DNA of 64,000 nucleotides from an uncultured Prevotellaceae bacterium (lineage in GTDB: Bacteria; Bacteroidota; Bacteroidia; Bacteroidales; Bacteroidaceae): NCBI GenBank assembly GCA_900318115.1, contig ONJJ01000034.1, forward strand, positions 1 through 64,000. Direction: 5' to 3'. A program made the translations under genes and the position numbers. Position 1 is the stretch's first letter, and every line of letters starts with the position of its first letter. Below are positions 1-10,914 of the stretch, piece after piece. The notes under the pieces were generated by a model. It made no database searches and was not told where the DNA came from. It worked only from the letters and a program-made list of their open reading frames with translations.

Positions 1-27
1 GACGGCGAATACGCCGTCCACACAACC
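1..27 (-). repeat. 27-bp hairpin element, copy 1 (in the DHH gene)
   Basis: Plus strand: GACGGCG, loop AATA, CGCCGTC, then CACACAACC. The 7-bp stem pairs perfectly. On the coding strand it reads head GGTTGTGTG, stem, TATT, stem. It is in frame and encodes GCVDGVFAV. The adjoining coding sequence upstream (about 30-150) is a Ser/Pro-rich, pyrimidine-rich tract. Confidence 0.8.
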
Positions 28-624
28 GAAGGATGATGAGGAACTGTCGGGGGAAGGGGATGAACTGGCGGGGGAGGAGGAATTGTCGGAGGGGAGGGGA
101 GGGAGGCTGGCGGGGGAGGGGGATAGTTCAAGGATGATGCGGAGGAGAACTTCGCAGGTAGAGGAGAGGTCGGGGTGCGAGATGGCAAGGTCTGCGATGC
201 CCGATTCGGGATTGAGGTGATGGTCAATCATGATGCAGCGGGTGCGCCCTTCGGGGGCACCGCCGATGGGGAGCAGCGGACGGACGACGTCGCCGAGGGT
301 CCACATACGGGAGAGCTCGCCGTGGTCACACATGATGATGAGGTCCGCGGCTTCTACGACGGGGCGGACGTCGGCTTCGTGTTTGTCGTAAATCAAGATG
401 TCTTCAGCACCTGGAACCCACTTGAGAAAATCCGGGAAAATATTAGGGGCAACGATGCGGATATCAGTTGCCGGATAGCTACGACGAAGCCAGGAAGCAA
501 GGGCTGTGGTGCTGCCGATGGCATCGCCGTCGGGACCTCGGTGGCAGGTGATGACGATGTGCTTGGCATCCTTCAGGAGCTGATGCCATAGGGCAATTTG
601 ATCAGAGGTGAGGAGCGTATTCAA
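1..624 (-). CDS. DHH-family phosphoesterase (NrnA-like), 3' part missing
   Basis: N-terminal 208 residues of a DHH phosphoesterase; the gene runs off the window. Members of the NrnA/RecJ-like group degrade short oligonucleotides or dephosphorylate pAp using metal-bound Asp/His residues. Visible motifs are HRGPDGDAIGS (motif I, about residues 27-37), MCDHGE and IDHHLNP (the DHH motif). The start is the TTG at 624. An in-frame stop (the stop codon of the upstream peptidase gene, 637-639) excludes an earlier start, and there is no ATG before motif I. It follows the peptidase gene by 12 bp, so it is probably co-transcribed. From about residue 167 the protein changes to a Ser/Pro-rich tract ending in a 27-bp hairpin element (1-27). 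Normal family members have nothing like this, so it is an insertion. Assignment to NrnA rather than another DHH subfamily is inferred. Confidence 0.8.
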   Translation of the reverse strand, partial: MNTLLTSDQIALWHQLLKDAKHIVITCHRGPDGDAIGSTTALASWLRRSYPATDIRIVAPNIFPDFLKWVPGAEDILIYDKHEADVRPVVEAADLIIMCDHGELSRMWTLGDVVRPLLPIGGAPEGRTRCIMIDHHLNPESGIADLAISHPDLSSTCEVLLRIILELSPSPASLPPLPSDNSSSPASSSPSPDSSSSSFGCVDGVFAV

Positions 625-636
625 TGTTCTGGCTTT

Positions 637-2991
637 TTATCTGGTTTTGACGTCGGCCCAGGCAGGCGGGTCAACGCCGAGAAGGTTCTTGACGAAGAAG
701 TCATAGCGCTTGTGCTCGCCATAGGATTCGCCCATGGTGTGGTGGGCGCCCGGGATGACGACGAGTTCGAAGGGCTTGTTGGCCTTGATGAGCGCGTTGG
801 CGACTTGCATGGTGCTGGCGGGATCGACATTGTCATCCAACTCGCCGACGACGAGCATCAGAGGACGCTCGAGGCGGTAGGCGTTGTCGACGTTGGAGCA
901 TTCCGAGTAAGTGGAGTCGATGGGGTAGGACATCCATTGTTCGTTCCACCATATTTTGTCCATACGATTGTCGTGGCAACCGCAAGCGCTGTAGGCGGCC
1001 TTGTAGAAGTCGCCGTGGAAGAGGACGGCGGCTGTGCTCTCCTGGCCACCGGCAGAGCAACCATAGATACCCACACGGTCGGCGTCCATATAAGGATACT
1101 TCTGGGCAGCAGCCTTAATCCAGGCAATGCGGTCGGGGAAGCCGGCATCCTTCAGGTTCTTGTAGCACACTTCCTCGAACTTCTTGCCGCGGTTGCTGGT
1201 GCCCATGGCATCGAGCTGGACAACGATAAATCCGAGTTCAGCCAGCGAGGTGGTGTTCCAGTTGTAAGGTTGGAAGGACTTGGGAGTATAACTGTCGCCC
1301 GGGCCGGAATAGATATATTCGATGACGGGGTATTTCTTCGTGGGGTCGAAGTTTGTAGGGCGCTGGATGATACCCCACATCGGGGTGACGCCATCGCGGC
1401 CTGGGGCCACGAAGATTTCGGGGGCAACCCAGCCTGCGGCCTTCAGGTCGGAGATGTCTGAGGTGGCGAGGGTCTGGGCGGCGAAAGACTTTCCGCTGAG
1501 GGAACGGACCACGGTGGTGGGAGGGGTGTCCTGGGTGGAGTAGGTGTCGATGAGAGCCGAGAAGTCTTCGTTGAAGCGGGCGTTGTGGTTGGCGGGCTCG
1601 GGGGTGAGATCAACGAGGCCTGTGCCATCGAGGTTGATGCGATAGTAATGAATGTGATAGGGGTCCTCGCCGGGGTTGCGGCCATTGGCGGTGAAGTAGA
1701 GGAGGCCGCGCTCCTCGTCCACGCGGAGGACGCGACGGACGCAGAAATCGCCGCTGGTGAGCTGGCGGGAGGGACACTCGGAGGACGAGGCGGCGAATAC
1801 GCCGCCCACCCAACCAGAGGTTCTGGAGGGGGAGGAAGCGCTGGATTTTGAGGCAGAGGAAGCGTTCAATTTCGAGGCAGAGGAGGTGCTGGATTTTGAG
1901 GCAGAGGAGGCGCGGGTGCGGCCTTTCTTGCCTTGGGCGGGGGAGGTGGTGTCGAAGAGATAGAGGTGGGGGAAGCCGTCGCGCTCCGAGAGCCAGAGGA
2001 TGAGGCTGTCGCCGTGGAGGTTCTGGCGGAAGTTGTTGGAGTAGCGGACATATTTCTCCTCGCGCTCCTCGATGAGGGTGCGGACGTTGCCTCCGACGGT
2101 CATCTCATAGACACGATAGAGGTGGTGGCCGCGCTGGTTGTATTCGAAGCGGATGGCGCGGCTGTCGGTGCACCATTCAGGGCGGGAGAGGTCATACTGG
2201 TTGGCGATGAGCTCCGGGGCGGGAGTGACGGCACGTCCGGTGGCTACCTCAAAGATGTAAGGAGTCTTCTGGGCGAGTTCGTCGCCGGGCTTGGAATATT
2301 CCTGCTTGTGGAGGATGGGCTGGAGCTGGTCGGCGGGGGAGGACTCGACGTAATAAACGTAGCGTTTCTCGATGGGACGGATGCGCTGGACAGCCACATA
2401 GCGGCTGTCGGGACTCCAGTAGATATAGCTGCTAAAGTAGTGGCTGATGGTGCCTTCGGTGCTGAGGGCGCGAGCCTCGGAGCCGTCGGGCCGGGCGACA
2501 TAGACGTTGTCGTTGCGGATGAAGGCTACGAGGGTGGAGTCGGGCGAGGGGATGGGGTCGGCATTGCGCTCGTCGTCGGTTTCCATCCAGTGCCGTTCCT
2601 GACGGCGCTTGCTGGGATTGGCGACAAAGCGGGCGCGCTGCTGATCGCCGCCGCGACGATTACGTCGCGCACCCAACCATCCCTGAGAATCTGAAGTGGC
2701 TTCGATGGGACGGGCGGAGGTGGTGTCGGCCAAGGTGATGGAGCCGTCGGCGTTGACTTGGCCGAAGTGCCAGAGGCTGTGACCGTTGTCGCTGACGCGG
2801 TACTGGAAGCGGCCGTCGGAGAGCCAACGGACATCATCGACGTGGTTCTTGACCAGGTTGTAGTTGAACGTGCGCTGGAGGGAGTAGGCACGGTTGTAGT
2901 CTTCGAGCGTGCCTTGGGCACTGAGATGGAGGGGAAAAAGGGATAGTTGCGATAGAATCGCAGCGGAAAGGACGGAACGGAGGGTGCTCAT
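637..2991 (-). CDS. DPP-IV-like prolyl dipeptidyl peptidase (S9 family)
   Basis: Secreted serine peptidase of 784 residues. It has a signal peptide ending near residue 25 (LSAQ), a DPPIV_N beta-propeller region, and a C-terminal alpha/beta-hydrolase domain. The catalytic serine is S646 in YGCSAGG. The aspartate is D719 in GELDDNVD, and the histidine is H750 or H751 in PGAHHTMG. Such enzymes release dipeptides after proline in the periplasm or on the surface. The protein is longer than usual because of two insertions. One is a hairpin element at residues 105-113, next to the family-typical NPSKRRQERHWM stretch. The other is a Ser/Ala/Lys-rich repeat tract plus a second hairpin element at about residues 355-408. 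Neither breaks the frame, and both lie in the propeller, away from the catalytic motifs. The gene follows a repeat-filled 159-bp gap. Confidence 0.9.
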   Translation of the reverse strand: MSTLRSVLSAAILSQLSLFPLHLSAQGTLEDYNRAYSLQRTFNYNLVKNHVDDVRWLSDGRFQYRVSDNGHSLWHFGQVNADGSITLADTTSARPIEATSDSQGWLGARRNRRGGDQQRARFVANPSKRRQERHWMETDDERNADPIPSPDSTLVAFIRNDNVYVARPDGSEARALSTEGTISHYFSSYIYWSPDSRYVAVQRIRPIEKRYVYYVESSPADQLQPILHKQEYSKPGDELAQKTPYIFEVATGRAVTPAPELIANQYDLSRPEWCTDSRAIRFEYNQRGHHLYRVYEMTVGGNVRTLIEEREEKYVRYSNNFRQNLHGDSLILWLSERDGFPHLYLFDTTSPAQGKKGRTRASSASKSSTSSASKLNASSASKSSASSPSRTSGWVGGVFAASSSECPSRQLTSGDFCVRRVLRVDEERGLLYFTANGRNPGEDPYHIHYYRINLDGTGLVDLTPEPANHNARFNEDFSALIDTYSTQDTPPTTVVRSLSGKSFAAQTLATSDISDLKAAGWVAPEIFVAPGRDGVTPMWGIIQRPTNFDPTKKYPVIEYIYSGPGDSYTPKSFQPYNWNTTSLAELGFIVVQLDAMGTSNRGKKFEEVCYKNLKDAGFPDRIAWIKAAAQKYPYMDADRVGIYGCSAGGQESTAAVLFHGDFYKAAYSACGCHDNRMDKIWWNEQWMSYPIDSTYSECSNVDNAYRLERPLMLVVGELDDNVDPASTMQVANALIKANKPFELVVIPGAHHTMGESYGEHKRYDFFVKNLLGVDPPAWADVKTR
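1789..1815 (-). repeat. 27-bp hairpin element, copy 2 (in the DPP-IV gene)
   Basis: Plus strand: GGCGGCG, AATA, CGCCGCC, then CACCCAACC. The 7-bp stem is perfect. It encodes GWVGGVFAA. The coding sequence just upstream of it (1841-1912) is a 24-bp tandem repeat, about three copies, encoding SASK-type repeats. Confidence 0.85.
1841..1912 (-). repeat. 24-bp coding tandem repeat, about three copies
   Basis: On the plus strand the unit is close to CTGGATTTTGAGGCAGAGG plus five bases, repeated three times with few changes. It encodes the Ser/Ala/Lys-rich insertion of the peptidase. The unit length is a multiple of three, so copy number can change without a frameshift. Confidence 0.8.
2652..2678 (-). 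repeat. 27-bp hairpin element, copy 3 (second in the DPP-IV gene)
   Basis: Plus strand: CGCGACG, ATTA, CGTCGCG, then CACCCAACC. The stem is perfect and the loop is ATTA (TAAT on the coding strand). It is read in another frame than copy 2, giving WLGARRNRR within residues 105-113. This is the only copy without a low-complexity tract beside it. Confidence 0.75.
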
Positions 2992-3040
2992 TTTTCGGAG
3001 GTGTGGAATTATTTATGGAGGAGGACGGAAGTTGCGGCGT

Positions 3041-3140
3041 TGCTGCCTTGGTTTGGCAGGTTAGGCACCGCAGCCTTGGTTTGGCAGGTTTTGTGCCGAG
3101 CCTTGTTTTGGCAGGTTAGGTGCCGCAGCCTTGGTTTAAT
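3041..3140. repeat. 28-bp tandem repeat, about 3.5 copies, intergenic
   Basis: Between the PD40 gene and the peptidase gene the plus strand repeats GCAGCCTTGGTTTGGCAGG plus TTAGGCACC with small changes and one 27-bp copy. Each unit contains the short inverted pair AGGC/GCCT. No gene or terminator is evident in this gap (2992-3150). Confidence 0.75.
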
Positions 3141-3150
3141 AGGCGAATCG

Positions 3151-4845
3151 CTACTGCCTAAGTTTGACTGGTATTGCATCTTGCTTGACGACCTTCGCAA
3201 ACTCTTGAGGAGTGGTGGTGACAGGGCCCGAGAGGAACTCGGGGATGTTGTAGCTGCGAAGGAACTGCCGGTGGTACAGGGGGTTGTCCTGCGGCAGTTC
3301 GAAGGGCTTGTTGAAGTGGCCCTTGCCGTCGAAGTGGGCGATGAAGGGGCGGGTGAAGTTGCCATCGACGCGCCTGCTGGAGAAGACGACCCAACACTGG
3401 TTGCTGGACCAGCAATGCCAACTCTCGACTTCGGGGGAGTTGATTTCTGAGATGGCATAGATGCTCTCGGGCATCGGGATGAGGCGCCCCTCGGCTTCGC
3501 GGATGCTGTCGGCACGGAGGGCGAGTTCCACATCCGAGACATTTTCCTGCTGGGCAGCGGTGTGGGAGTGTTGGATGACATGGCTGACGGCGGGTTCAGG
3601 CTCGGGCACCATCTTGGTGAGGTCCATCATGTAGAGGTCTGCATCGTTGTGCCAGATATGGAAGACTCCGAAGCGCCCCTGGGTGAACATCAGCCAGCGG
3701 CCGTCGGGCGAGATACGAGGCAGGGTGACGCTGCGGTTGCGGAGGGCGGCATCGTAGATGAGTTCCCGCGGGCCGAAGGTGCGTGTCTGCTCATCGAAGG
3801 GTATGCGATAGAGGTTGTACTGCATCTGGGTGTAGTACTTGATGAGCTCGAATTCGGGGTTCGCCTCACCGAGGTGGTCCCAGTGGCCGCTGACGTAGTA
3901 GATATATTGGCCGTCGGGGCTCCAGAAGGGGAAGCAGTCGAAGTCGGTGGTGTCTCGGGTGATAGGCAGCACCTCGTTGCGCTCGATGTCGTAGAAGATG
4001 AGGTTGGACTTGGTGTCCTGCACCTCAATCTTCTGGATGTCGCGTGTGTGGAAGCTCTGGCCCGTGTTGTTTGTGGAATAGACGATCCAGGGCTTGGTCG
4101 GGTGCCAGGTGGGATATACGCCGGCGGAGAGGGTGGAGTCCGTCTTGAGGTTCACCTTCTTGAAGTCGCCGTCGTAGGCGATGACGGTTCCTCCGAGGTA
4201 CTGACGCACGTGGAATTGGATGCGAGCGGGGTTGTACCACTGGGCGTGGTGGCAGTTGATGCACTGGCCGTTCTTCTCGTCGCTGTTGATCATGTTGCCG
4301 TAGATGAGGCTCTCGTCGAAGTTCTCGAGGCAGCGCTGGTTGAGTGTCAGGTCCTCATAGGTGACGTAGGAGGGCGAGATGAGGCGGTAGCTGATGTAAG
4401 GATCGATGCTGTCCTTGGAGACGGTGATGTCGAAAGGCTTCTGGCGATGCCAGGTGTCGCCCTGCTTCTGGAATACCTCAACAGCGATGCGGCAGTCTGC
4501 GGCGAGGGCTGCGCTCTTCATCTCGTTCCACTTCTTCAGTCCGGGACGGACGTCTTCGCCACCGATGTCCCACGTCTCGGCACCTGCTGTGAAGCGGGTG
4601 ACGAAGTCGGTGTAGGTGCTGTCGTGGTCGATGTGGAAGTGCAGCGGGGCGATGTTCAGGGGCACGGTGACTCCCACGTAGTCGGGGTAAATGGAAGGAA
4701 GGGTGCCTTTCTCGACAAACTCCGAGGGCACCTTGGCCGAACCGCCGAAGATAGCCTTGCCTGTGGCGGCACAGAGGACAATAAGAAAGATGACGAATGC
4801 CACTACGGCCCATAGGGACCAGCGGCGTTTCTTGTTGGTAGCCAT
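3151..4845 (-). CDS. Membrane-anchored PD40 propeller protein with one CXXCH motif
   Basis: 564 residues. A basic start is followed by one hydrophobic segment (about 9-30), which is either an uncleaved anchor or a signal peptide. The rest is extracytoplasmic. Several WD40-like (PD40) blades are visible: YPTWHPTKPWIVYSTN, CFPFWSPDGQYIYYVSG and PRISPDGRWLMFTQG. A single CINCHH motif near residue 195 would bind a c-type haem if matured. The PD40 blades recall TolB, but there is no TolB N-terminal domain and the gene is not near tol/pal, so I do not call it TolB. It lies 4 bp after the DUF6057 gene in an apparent operon with lacZ. Function unknown; a secreted binding or redox role is only a guess. 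Confidence 0.75.
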   Translation of the reverse strand: MATNKKRRWSLWAVVAFVIFLIVLCAATGKAIFGGSAKVPSEFVEKGTLPSIYPDYVGVTVPLNIAPLHFHIDHDSTYTDFVTRFTAGAETWDIGGEDVRPGLKKWNEMKSAALAADCRIAVEVFQKQGDTWHRQKPFDITVSKDSIDPYISYRLISPSYVTYEDLTLNQRCLENFDESLIYGNMINSDEKNGQCINCHHAQWYNPARIQFHVRQYLGGTVIAYDGDFKKVNLKTDSTLSAGVYPTWHPTKPWIVYSTNNTGQSFHTRDIQKIEVQDTKSNLIFYDIERNEVLPITRDTTDFDCFPFWSPDGQYIYYVSGHWDHLGEANPEFELIKYYTQMQYNLYRIPFDEQTRTFGPRELIYDAALRNRSVTLPRISPDGRWLMFTQGRFGVFHIWHNDADLYMMDLTKMVPEPEPAVSHVIQHSHTAAQQENVSDVELALRADSIREAEGRLIPMPESIYAISEINSPEVESWHCWSSNQCWVVFSSRRVDGNFTRPFIAHFDGKGHFNKPFELPQDNPLYHRQFLRSYNIPEFLSGPVTTTPQEFAKVVKQDAIPVKLRQ

Positions 4846-4849
4846 TGCT

Positions 4850-6874
4850 TTAGTTGGTCTTTTGGTTCCTAACCAGGAAATAGAAGTAATAGAAGGTGCT
4901 GCCGAACTGGGGATAGAAGGCGATGGCTTTCTGTTCCTCGCTCATCGGGCCGCATTGTTTGTTGAACTCCATGAACCGGTCGTAGGAGTTGCGCACCTCG
5001 GGGTCGAAAGGCATTCGGGAGATGTTGACTTTGTCCTCCAGATGACCGTAGAGATAAGCTGCTTCCTGATAGTGGCGCGGCATGTGGATATTGGGGTGCA
5101 TGGTTGCATACCGCATGAAGCGCGGCCAGAAGAGGTCGATATCCTTCATCTGCATGGCGCTGATGAGTGTCATTTCCTGGAAGAGTGGGTCGTCGCCATT
5201 GCCGTGGGCAAAGGTCTGCATGAGATACATCTCCACGAGTGTGTTGTCACCGTCGAGGCGGTTGGGGTAGCTCATGAGATGCATGATAGGCTCAAACTCC
5301 TTGAGGTCGCGTTCGCCCAAGAGCGGCTTTCCGGCCTTGACGGAAGCCTCGAGCTTGCGGAGGTCGAAGGCGTCGGGTGTCTGGATGAGTGCCTCGTAGT
5401 GCTCGGCCCATTGGCGGTGGAAGAGGGTCTTCTTCAGCAGGTCAAGGTACTTTCGTGCCACGATCCACTCGCGGTTGAGGAGGCTGTTGCGTGCCATGAG
5501 CTTGAAGGTCTCGACCTTCCATCCGAACTCCACGCCGTCTTCCATGCACCAGCGGTAGCAGAAGTTCTCCTTGCCGTAGTGGAAATAGACGAGTTTGCCG
5601 CCGATCTGTGCCATGTGTACCCGCCAGGGGGCGTTCTGCGGTGTGGCTCCTTCGGGGTAGAAGAACATCTCGTCGCCGGCACGTCCAAGGCGGAAGAGGG
5701 CGAGGTTCTTGAACATCACGATCTGGCGAGTGGGCTTGACGTCGCTGGCGCCGTCGCGGGCGATGGTGAGCACGCGTTCCCAATCAAGGTCTTCGATGGC
5801 ATGGTACATCGCCAGCTCCTTCTGGAAATTGGCATCGTGGTACCAGGATTTGCTGACTCCGACGATGCCCAGGAAAACGAGGACGAGGGCGATGGCGCTG
5901 CGGAACCAGAGCTTCAGCTTGCGGGCGAAGGCAAAACCCTCGCAAGCGCTCACCGCAACGAGGATGGCGAAGGCGAGGATGATGGCGTAGTAAGGCAGGC
6001 GGTACTCCGTGAAGATGTCCTGACTGAAACGCAGCGAGGGGAGTCCGGCCACATAGACGTAGGTGCGCAGCGTCATCTCGAAGAAGCGCTGGTAGTACAC
6101 CTGCGGAACGGCGGCAATGAGGAAGAGAGCGAAAACAGACTCTCCTACCGCCCTGCCTACAGCGGAGGACGTGGAGACAGTGGCTGTTTGCTGGCCTTTG
6201 TTCCCGGAAGTTGACTGTTCACTCCCTGACAGGGACGGCGAGGGGATTGTCCACATCATTCCCAACAATCCTGTGGCTCCCAGTGCCCAGGCACCGAACA
6301 GCGGATAGCCCACGATGCAGACGAGGGCCATCCAACCCAGGCGGCACCAGACTCGGAGCTTGGCGGGAAGGTGGTCGTCGAGCAGGCGCTGGACGACAAG
6401 GGTGAGGAGGGCAAAGAGGACGCCCACCGTGGGGACGAGCAGATGACCCTGCAGCTTCTGGTAATAGACCCAGTAGCCCGTTTGCACGAAGCAGGCCATC
6501 AGGGCCAGGGGGAGCAGCACCGTCAGCAATACCCACGGACCGCGCAGACGATAGACCCAGGTGGCGAGCAGGCAGATGAGGAGCCAGAGCGCACACAGGA
6601 TGGCGGTGCCCAGCCAGGGATAGTAGAAGAACTGGGTCAGGAAGGTTCCCAGCCACGAAGCTCCGCCGGCTGGGTATTGCATCAGGGTCTTCCAATACAG
6701 CCCTGTGGGCAGCCATAGGTTCAGCTCCTGAGCGCGCCAGAGCAGTTCATTTTCTTCGCTCACCAGCTTGAAGCCAAAGACGGCGAGGAGGGCAAGGATA
6801 GGAAGAAACCACCCCCACCTTCCTGCGGACAGGGAGGCGAGGGAGTATTTACCGGCAACTTGTTGCTTTTTCAT
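4850..6874 (-). CDS. DUF6057-type polytopic membrane protein
   Basis: 674 residues. The N-terminal 380 or so residues hold around ten hydrophobic segments (for example GWFLPILALLAVFGF, WVLLTVLLPLALMACF, AIALVLVFLGIVGV). The C-terminal half is soluble, rich in aromatic residues and helix-like (AMYHAIEDLDWERVLTIARD and following), resembling TPR-like repeats. I recognise the layout as the DUF6057 group of Bacteroidales; no activity is known. A Ser/Thr/Gly-rich stretch lies at about residues 212-235, between two membrane segments, in a variable loop. The gene starts 6 bp after lacZ and ends 4 bp before the PD40 gene, so the three are very likely one transcript. Confidence 0.7.
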   Translation of the reverse strand: MKKQQVAGKYSLASLSAGRWGWFLPILALLAVFGFKLVSEENELLWRAQELNLWLPTGLYWKTLMQYPAGGASWLGTFLTQFFYYPWLGTAILCALWLLICLLATWVYRLRGPWVLLTVLLPLALMACFVQTGYWVYYQKLQGHLLVPTVGVLFALLTLVVQRLLDDHLPAKLRVWCRLGWMALVCIVGYPLFGAWALGATGLLGMMWTIPSPSLSGSEQSTSGNKGQQTATVSTSSAVGRAVGESVFALFLIAAVPQVYYQRFFEMTLRTYVYVAGLPSLRFSQDIFTEYRLPYYAIILAFAILVAVSACEGFAFARKLKLWFRSAIALVLVFLGIVGVSKSWYHDANFQKELAMYHAIEDLDWERVLTIARDGASDVKPTRQIVMFKNLALFRLGRAGDEMFFYPEGATPQNAPWRVHMAQIGGKLVYFHYGKENFCYRWCMEDGVEFGWKVETFKLMARNSLLNREWIVARKYLDLLKKTLFHRQWAEHYEALIQTPDAFDLRKLEASVKAGKPLLGERDLKEFEPIMHLMSYPNRLDGDNTLVEMYLMQTFAHGNGDDPLFQEMTLISAMQMKDIDLFWPRFMRYATMHPNIHMPRHYQEAAYLYGHLEDKVNISRMPFDPEVRNSYDRFMEFNKQCGPMSEEQKAIAFYPQFGSTFYYFYFLVRNQKTN

Positions 6875-6880
6875 ACAAAG

Positions 6881-10093
<3,213 letters not shown>

Positions 10094-10115
10094 TTAGTTA
10101 GTGTCTTTTGTGGCG

Positions 10116-10147
10116 CAAAGATAGTGAAAAAATAGACACGCGCCCAA
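10116..10147 (-). promoter_or_regulatory. Bacteroidetes-type promoter of lacZ
   Basis: On the minus strand TTG (10145-10147) and TATCTTTG (10116-10123) are 21 bases apart, fitting the -33 TTG / -7 TAnnTTTG consensus. Transcription would start near 10109, about 30 bp before the ATG. Confidence 0.7.
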
Positions 10148-10268
10148 CTTTTTCACAGAAAAACGTAAGTTCGCACGCAGAAAAGCGTTGAGTGCTAAAA
10201 TAATTTTCTTTTTTTAACACAAAAAAGAGCGCACCTGTCACGAATCAAACCTCCAAAGATGCCCCGCC

Positions 10269-10422
10269 AGAACGTCTTGACGTATTGGTCAACACCTGCG
10301 GATGTTCTCGCAAACACGTACGGATGTTCTCGCAAACACCTGCGGATGTTCTCGCAAACACGTACGGATGTTTTCGCAAACACGTACGGACGTGTTGGCA
10401 ATTACGTGCGGACGTGTTTGGA
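10269..10422. repeat. 22-bp tandem repeat array A, seven units
   Basis: Six clear units starting at 10291, 10313, 10335, 10357, 10379 and 10401, spaced exactly 22 bp, plus one degenerate unit at 10269. The first units alternate between AACACCTGCGGATGTTCTCG and AACACGTACGGATGTTCTCG; the last two are more diverged. There are no spacers between units, so it is not CRISPR. Confidence 0.85.
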
Positions 10423-10448
10423 AGTCTCACCAGTGAGACAAAAAGATG

Positions 10449-10558
10449 CAGCGTGCAGGATGGAGGGCTTCAACGTGCAGGATGGAGGGTTCCAACGTGC
10501 TGGATGTAGCGTTTCAGCAGGCTGGATGGTGGCGAGCATCAAACTGAATGGAGGGCGA
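10449..10558. repeat. 22-bp tandem repeat array B, five units
   Basis: Units start at 10449, 10471, 10493, 10515 and 10537, each 22 bp. The first two are nearly identical (CARCGTGCAGGATGGAGGG); the last three drift. The sequence is unrelated to array A but the period is the same. Confidence 0.8.
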
Positions 10559-10633
10559 TTTGGTGACAGGTGCGCTCTTTTTGTGTTAAAAAATATTTTT
10601 TTTGCTATTAGATTTAGTATGAAATAAGTCTTT

Positions 10634-10826
10634 TTAAACGGCCTGAAAGGCCAATGAGCAGTCAGCCCAGGGCAGCGCCCTGGGTACGTATGCCCCCAAT
10701 AAACCCGCCCTGAAAGGGCAAAAGCATATCCCATACAAATGCTTTTGCCCTTTCAGGGCGGGTGTTTCCGCATCGTCATTACCCAGGGCGATGCCCTGGG
10801 CTGACTGCTTGCTGCCCCGTTGGGGC
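10634..10826. repeat. Long imperfect palindromic intergenic element
   Basis: The outer arms AGCAGTCAGCCCAGGG (10657 on) and CCCTGGGCTGACTGCT (to 10809) and the inner arms ACCCGCCCTGAAAGGGC (10703 on) and GCCCTTTCAGGGCGGGT (to 10763) are inverted copies around a short centre near 10733. Each arm also contains smaller palindromes such as CCCAGGGC/GCCCTGGG. GCCCC-GTT-GGGGC follows at 10814-10826. I recognise this as a widespread Bacteroidales intergenic repeat that is often mis-annotated as short proteins. Confidence 0.8.
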
Positions 10827-10858
10827 GCTTCGCTTCTGCTTGCTCGTTCTAAAAGAAG

Positions 10859-10891
10859 CACCCGCCAGGGCACGTCAGCCTTGGCGGGTGT
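10859..10891 (-). terminator. Hairpin terminator after the SusC/SusD operon
   Basis: CACCCGCCA at the left and TGGCGGGTG at the right form a 9-bp perfect stem with a 14-15-base loop, 24 bp beyond the stop codon of the last gene of the operon. On the minus strand it is followed by a short T-rich run (GCTTCTTTTAG). Confidence 0.6.
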
Positions 10892-10914
10892 ATCAGAAGT
10901 GATGGAATCGCGGG

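Larger units (their letters stand above)
10205..10600. mobile_element. MITE-like element: terminal inverted repeats around two 22-bp repeat arrays
   Basis: The ends are near-perfect inverted repeats of about 35 bp (10205-10241 and 10563-10600), sharing the 20-base core AGAGCGCACCTGTCAC plus flanking AACACAAAA. Between them are an array of about seven 22-bp units (10269-10422), a 7-bp perfect hairpin GTCTCAC/GTGAGAC (10424-10439), and a second array of five different 22-bp units (10449-10558). There is no credible protein. The layout resembles the BrickBuilt MITEs described from Porphyromonas; that comparison is from memory of the family and is inference. No transposase lies in the window. Confidence 0.75.

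Noticed and set aside
3151-4845. TolB of the Tol-Pal system
   Set aside because: The PD40 blades are similar, but there is no TolB N-terminal domain, a haem motif is present and no tol/pal gene is near.
10269-10558. CRISPR array
   Set aside because: Units of 22 bp follow one another without unique spacers, the two arrays are unrelated, and no cas gene is near.
10195-10734. Small proteins within the MITE and palindrome region
   Set aside because: The frames merely translate the 22-bp repeats and palindromes; these are known sources of spurious protein calls.
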